From positions 1-60,965 of the forward strand of contig JACPHN010000196.1 of assembly GCA_016188575.1 (NCBI GenBank): a stretch of DNA of 60,965 nucleotides. The letters are read 5' to 3'. The translations under genes and the position numbers were made by a program. This stretch comes from Candidatus Schekmanbacteria bacterium (GTDB taxonomy: Bacteria; CSSED10-310; JACPHN01). Positions 59,017-60,965 of this stretch are shown here, piece after piece. How positions within the stretch are numbered: position 1 is the stretch's first letter; every line of letters starts with the position of its first letter. The notes beneath the pieces were generated by a model. It was not told the DNA's origin. It did no database searches and saw only the letters and a program-made list of their open reading frames with translations.

Positions 59017-60177
59017 CTAGCGCTTGGGAGCTTTGGACTCATGTTTGGTTGCCTCGCCCTCGCCGAGACGCGGACTGTCGCTGAATCTTGTAAGCAGGTT
59101 CCACAGAAGCCCGGTAACCTGATCACGCGAGTCCCCGGCAGTCGTAACGAGTGTATGGATCCCCTCGTAGCTCGGGAGGGGCAACTCCTTCATCGTCACG
59201 AAGACGGACGCAATCTCGGCGACAACCTTCGCCCGCTCCGCACCGCGAATCTCCGCGAGTGAGCGCTCCCGCTCGATGTCAAGCTCCATGTCGAGCTTCC
59301 TCTGTTCCCGAAGCGTCGATGCTTGCGCCTCCTTTACTTTCGCAACTTCCACTTCCTTTTCTGCAAGTTGCCGGTCTTCTTCAAGGCGCTTTGTCTTGTA
59401 CACAAACTCGTACTGAGCGCTGTTCTCCTTGATCTGTGCATTCCGCTCCTGCGCTGTACGCTGGCGATCCGCTTCGCTCTGCTGGAGCTCAGCTTGACGG
59501 GCTGATACGCGATCCTCTTCTTCTGCTTCCACAATCTTTCGATCCGCTTTCGCCCTGACACTCTCAGCCTTCGCGCGCTCGGCCTCGGCATTGAGCAGCT
59601 CCCGCTGCAGTAAAGTTTCCCGGAAGTGTTTGACGATTCCCTGCAGGGAGGGTTCACTGGAGGCGCGAGCTCTGAGCTCCGCGAGCTGATCGGACTCCGG
59701 CAGCTTCGGCGATAGCTCGATTGAGATGAGCTCGCCTACGAGTCGAGCTCTCGAGCACTCTTGTTGAACCTTCTGGTTGAGATCAGCCCTCGCCTGTTCG
59801 TGGTTCGCGAGGTCGAAGAACCCACTAGCGCGCACGAACGTCTGGATCGAGGCCCGAATGGACTGCGCCAGATTCTGCCGCTTGCAGACCTCCTCGGCAG
59901 ACACTCGCAAGATGTTCCGATATGTCGAGTAGCCGGAATCCCGAAGGAGATCTGCAAGGTTGCCCCGCGGGACCTCGATACGAACATCTGCCTTAGCCTC
60001 GAAGGCCACGCCCTCCTCGCTGCTTGCTTCGGCGGTCACCGAAGCGAAGGTAGGCGCGAAGCTCACGAAATAGACTTGATCGTATCTCCCCACGTAGATC
60101 GGTCTGCGAGGGGAAAGTGCGGAGTTGACCACCGCTTCAGACCCCGCAGGTACGTGGATCTCGTGCCTCCAAAGCAT
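59017..60177 (-). CDS. SPFH/band-7-like protein with long coiled coil (cassette gene)
   Basis: 386 residues from ATG 60177, with AGGAGGTGATTCCC directly upstream. The N-terminal 190 residues read like a band-7/prohibitin-type domain: RRPIYVGRYDQVYFVSF, VAFEAKADVRIEVPRGNLAD, ASIQTFVRASGFFDLANHEQ and LVGELISIELSPKLPES. Residues about 215-325 are a highly charged coiled coil (AEAERAKAESVRAKADRKIV and following). No membrane helix is obvious. It ends 6 bp before its attC. Band-7 proteins form membrane-associated rings; a role in defence is only suggested by the neighbourhood. Confidence 0.65.
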   Translation of the reverse strand: MLWRHEIHVPAGSEAVVNSALSPRRPIYVGRYDQVYFVSFAPTFASVTAEASSEEGVAFEAKADVRIEVPRGNLADLLRDSGYSTYRNILRVSAEEVCKRQNLAQSIRASIQTFVRASGFFDLANHEQARADLNQKVQQECSRARLVGELISIELSPKLPESDQLAELRARASSEPSLQGIVKHFRETLLQRELLNAEAERAKAESVRAKADRKIVEAEEEDRVSARQAELQQSEADRQRTAQERNAQIKENSAQYEFVYKTKRLEEDRQLAEKEVEVAKVKEAQASTLREQRKLDMELDIERERSLAEIRGAERAKVVAEIASVFVTMKELPLPSYEGIHTLVTTAGDSRDQVTGLLWNLLTRFSDSPRLGEGEATKHESKAPKR

Positions 60178-60182
60178 GGGAA

Positions 60183-60833
60183 TCACCTCCTCTTGGTGGT
60201 AGTCTGCTGGAGACGAGTAGCGTAGTAGTCGATCTGGGTAACGAACTCGTCTCGGCTCAGGAGTTCCTTGGTGACGCAACTGTAGAAGCAGACGTCAGAT
60301 GGAACCGTCAACGTTTGCGTACGGGCGTACTCGAGATAGATGTCGCCGATCTCCTCGGACACGTGCCTAGAGTAGGCGGCGCAGGTTCCAAGCATGAGAT
60401 AGCATTGAGCCAGAATGATCTCCGCCCTCTTTGTGAGTACGATTCTTCGCAGGCGCTCGAACACGTCCGCGAGGAGTTCCGATGGTGTCATCGCTAGATC
60501 CATGTCTATGGATCGCGCCAGTAGGAGTGCCTGGGCGAGAGAGTAATCGACGACGACCGGAAGCAACGAATCGGGCTCAACGTACTTAGGAAGGGAAGCG
60601 CGAGCTTTCTTATAGAGGCTCACGGCGAGGGCGCTGTTTACAAGTAGATTGCTCTGCTTTGGCTCCAAGTCCAGAGTATCCACGTAGCAATTAGCCCACT
60701 TCAGGTACAGAGTTGCTTTCAGGAAGGCTAGCTCCGGGCTCACCTCGGAGAGACGAAGCGCCTCGTCAACGTCGCTGAAGGCTTTCTCCAAAACGTCGCG
60801 CGGCCGCCGCAGGAAGTAGCAGAGTTCGCCCAC
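60183..60833 (-). CDS. Helical (TPR-like) hypothetical protein, N-terminus probably truncated
   Basis: 216 residues from GTG 60833. The sequence is helical with TPR-like periodicity (SPELAFLKATLYLKWANCYV; LPVVVDYSLAQALLLARSID) and ends TTTKRR, 5 nt before the coiled-coil gene, so the two are co-transcribed. Upstream of the GTG the frame continues for only a few codons (RSKIY) to a TGA and then enters DNA that looks like an IS end, so the real 5' part is probably lost. Family unknown. Confidence 0.5.
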   Translation of the reverse strand: MGELCYFLRRPRDVLEKAFSDVDEALRLSEVSPELAFLKATLYLKWANCYVDTLDLEPKQSNLLVNSALAVSLYKKARASLPKYVEPDSLLPVVVDYSLAQALLLARSIDMDLAMTPSELLADVFERLRRIVLTKRAEIILAQCYLMLGTCAAYSRHVSEEIGDIYLEYARTQTLTVPSDVCFYSCVTKELLSRDEFVTQIDYYATRLQQTTTKRR

Positions 60834-60854
60834 GTAGATCTTGGACCTTCAACG

Positions 60855-60965
60855 CTGGCGAAAAACGACCGGGGTGTGCCGGCGAAAAGTAGGCCAGACG
60901 GGGCGTGGCAGTTGGGTGGGTATGGCCGGGAGCAAGTAGGCCTGTGGTGGCTTGATCCGTGAACC
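60855..60965. mobile_element. Probable end of an IS21-like element
   Basis: The sequence GGCGAAAAACGACC followed at short distance by GGCGAAAAGTAGGCC and another AGTAGGCC resembles the multiple terminal repeats at IS21-family ends. No transposase is in view because the window stops here. It explains the cut N-terminus of the neighbouring gene. Confidence 0.4.

Overview
The window is a high-GC bacterial chromosome segment with no rRNA, tRNA or CRISPR array that I could recognise. A complete minCDE operon, an NtrC-type sigma-54 activator, very large multi-PAS hybrid kinases, kinase/AAA/GAF signalling proteins and FHA and ankyrin proteins suggest a large-genome Gram-negative of the deltaproteobacterial type (Myxococcota, Desulfobacterota or Binatota-like). 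No marker gene fixes the lineage, so this is inference.

Layout. 1-7 kb: the tail of an Rpn-type nuclease/transposase, a triple-FHA membrane protein (+), and a secreted two-gene unit (-) with calcium-binding-type repeats and a phospholipase C-like protein. 7.4-21.8 kb: a signalling locus (+). An NtrC-like activator has a good sigma-70 promoter. A near-consensus -24/-12 promoter then precedes a pseudokinase, an AAA ATPase-GAF protein, a 10-PAS hybrid histidine kinase, a stub receiver and a REC-REC-GAF-PAS-HK-REC kinase. 21.8-25.4 kb: decayed ankyrin and Ser/Thr kinase genes, an Rpn-like protein with a 33-bp minisatellite, and dispersed repeats. 25.4-31.8 kb: an FAD/Fe-S/FAD oxidoreductase operon and a TetR regulator, with three copies of one 16-bp palindrome as likely operators. 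31.8-38.5 kb: housekeeping-like genes (LysM lipoprotein, MinE, MinD, MinC, an ABC1/UbiB kinase, YceI, an ACT-domain regulator, an esterase).

38.6-61 kb is the unusual part. It is an array of integron gene cassettes without an integrase in view (a CALIN). attC sites lie 3' of minus-strand genes, and for three cassettes the attC R'' arm is the reverse complement of the 5' end of the same cassette (13, 9 and 8 nt). Five nearly identical 153-155 bp units are ORF-less cassettes with a long, highly structured attC. Cargo includes a broken type III restriction-modification operon with MntA/HepT, a secreted protein, a putative nuclease, a PIN toxin/antitoxin pair, a coiled-coil SPFH-like protein, and a 9.4-kb unit with a five-gene type III CRISPR-Cas effector operon: a Cas10-like protein without HD domain, three large multidomain RAMP proteins and a CARF-HEPN Csm6-like ribonuclease. 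This operon has no cas6, cas1, cas2 or CRISPR array in the window and appears to be a single giant integron cassette. An intact ISKra4-like element, a second ISKra4 remnant and a probable IS21-type end have damaged neighbouring cassettes.
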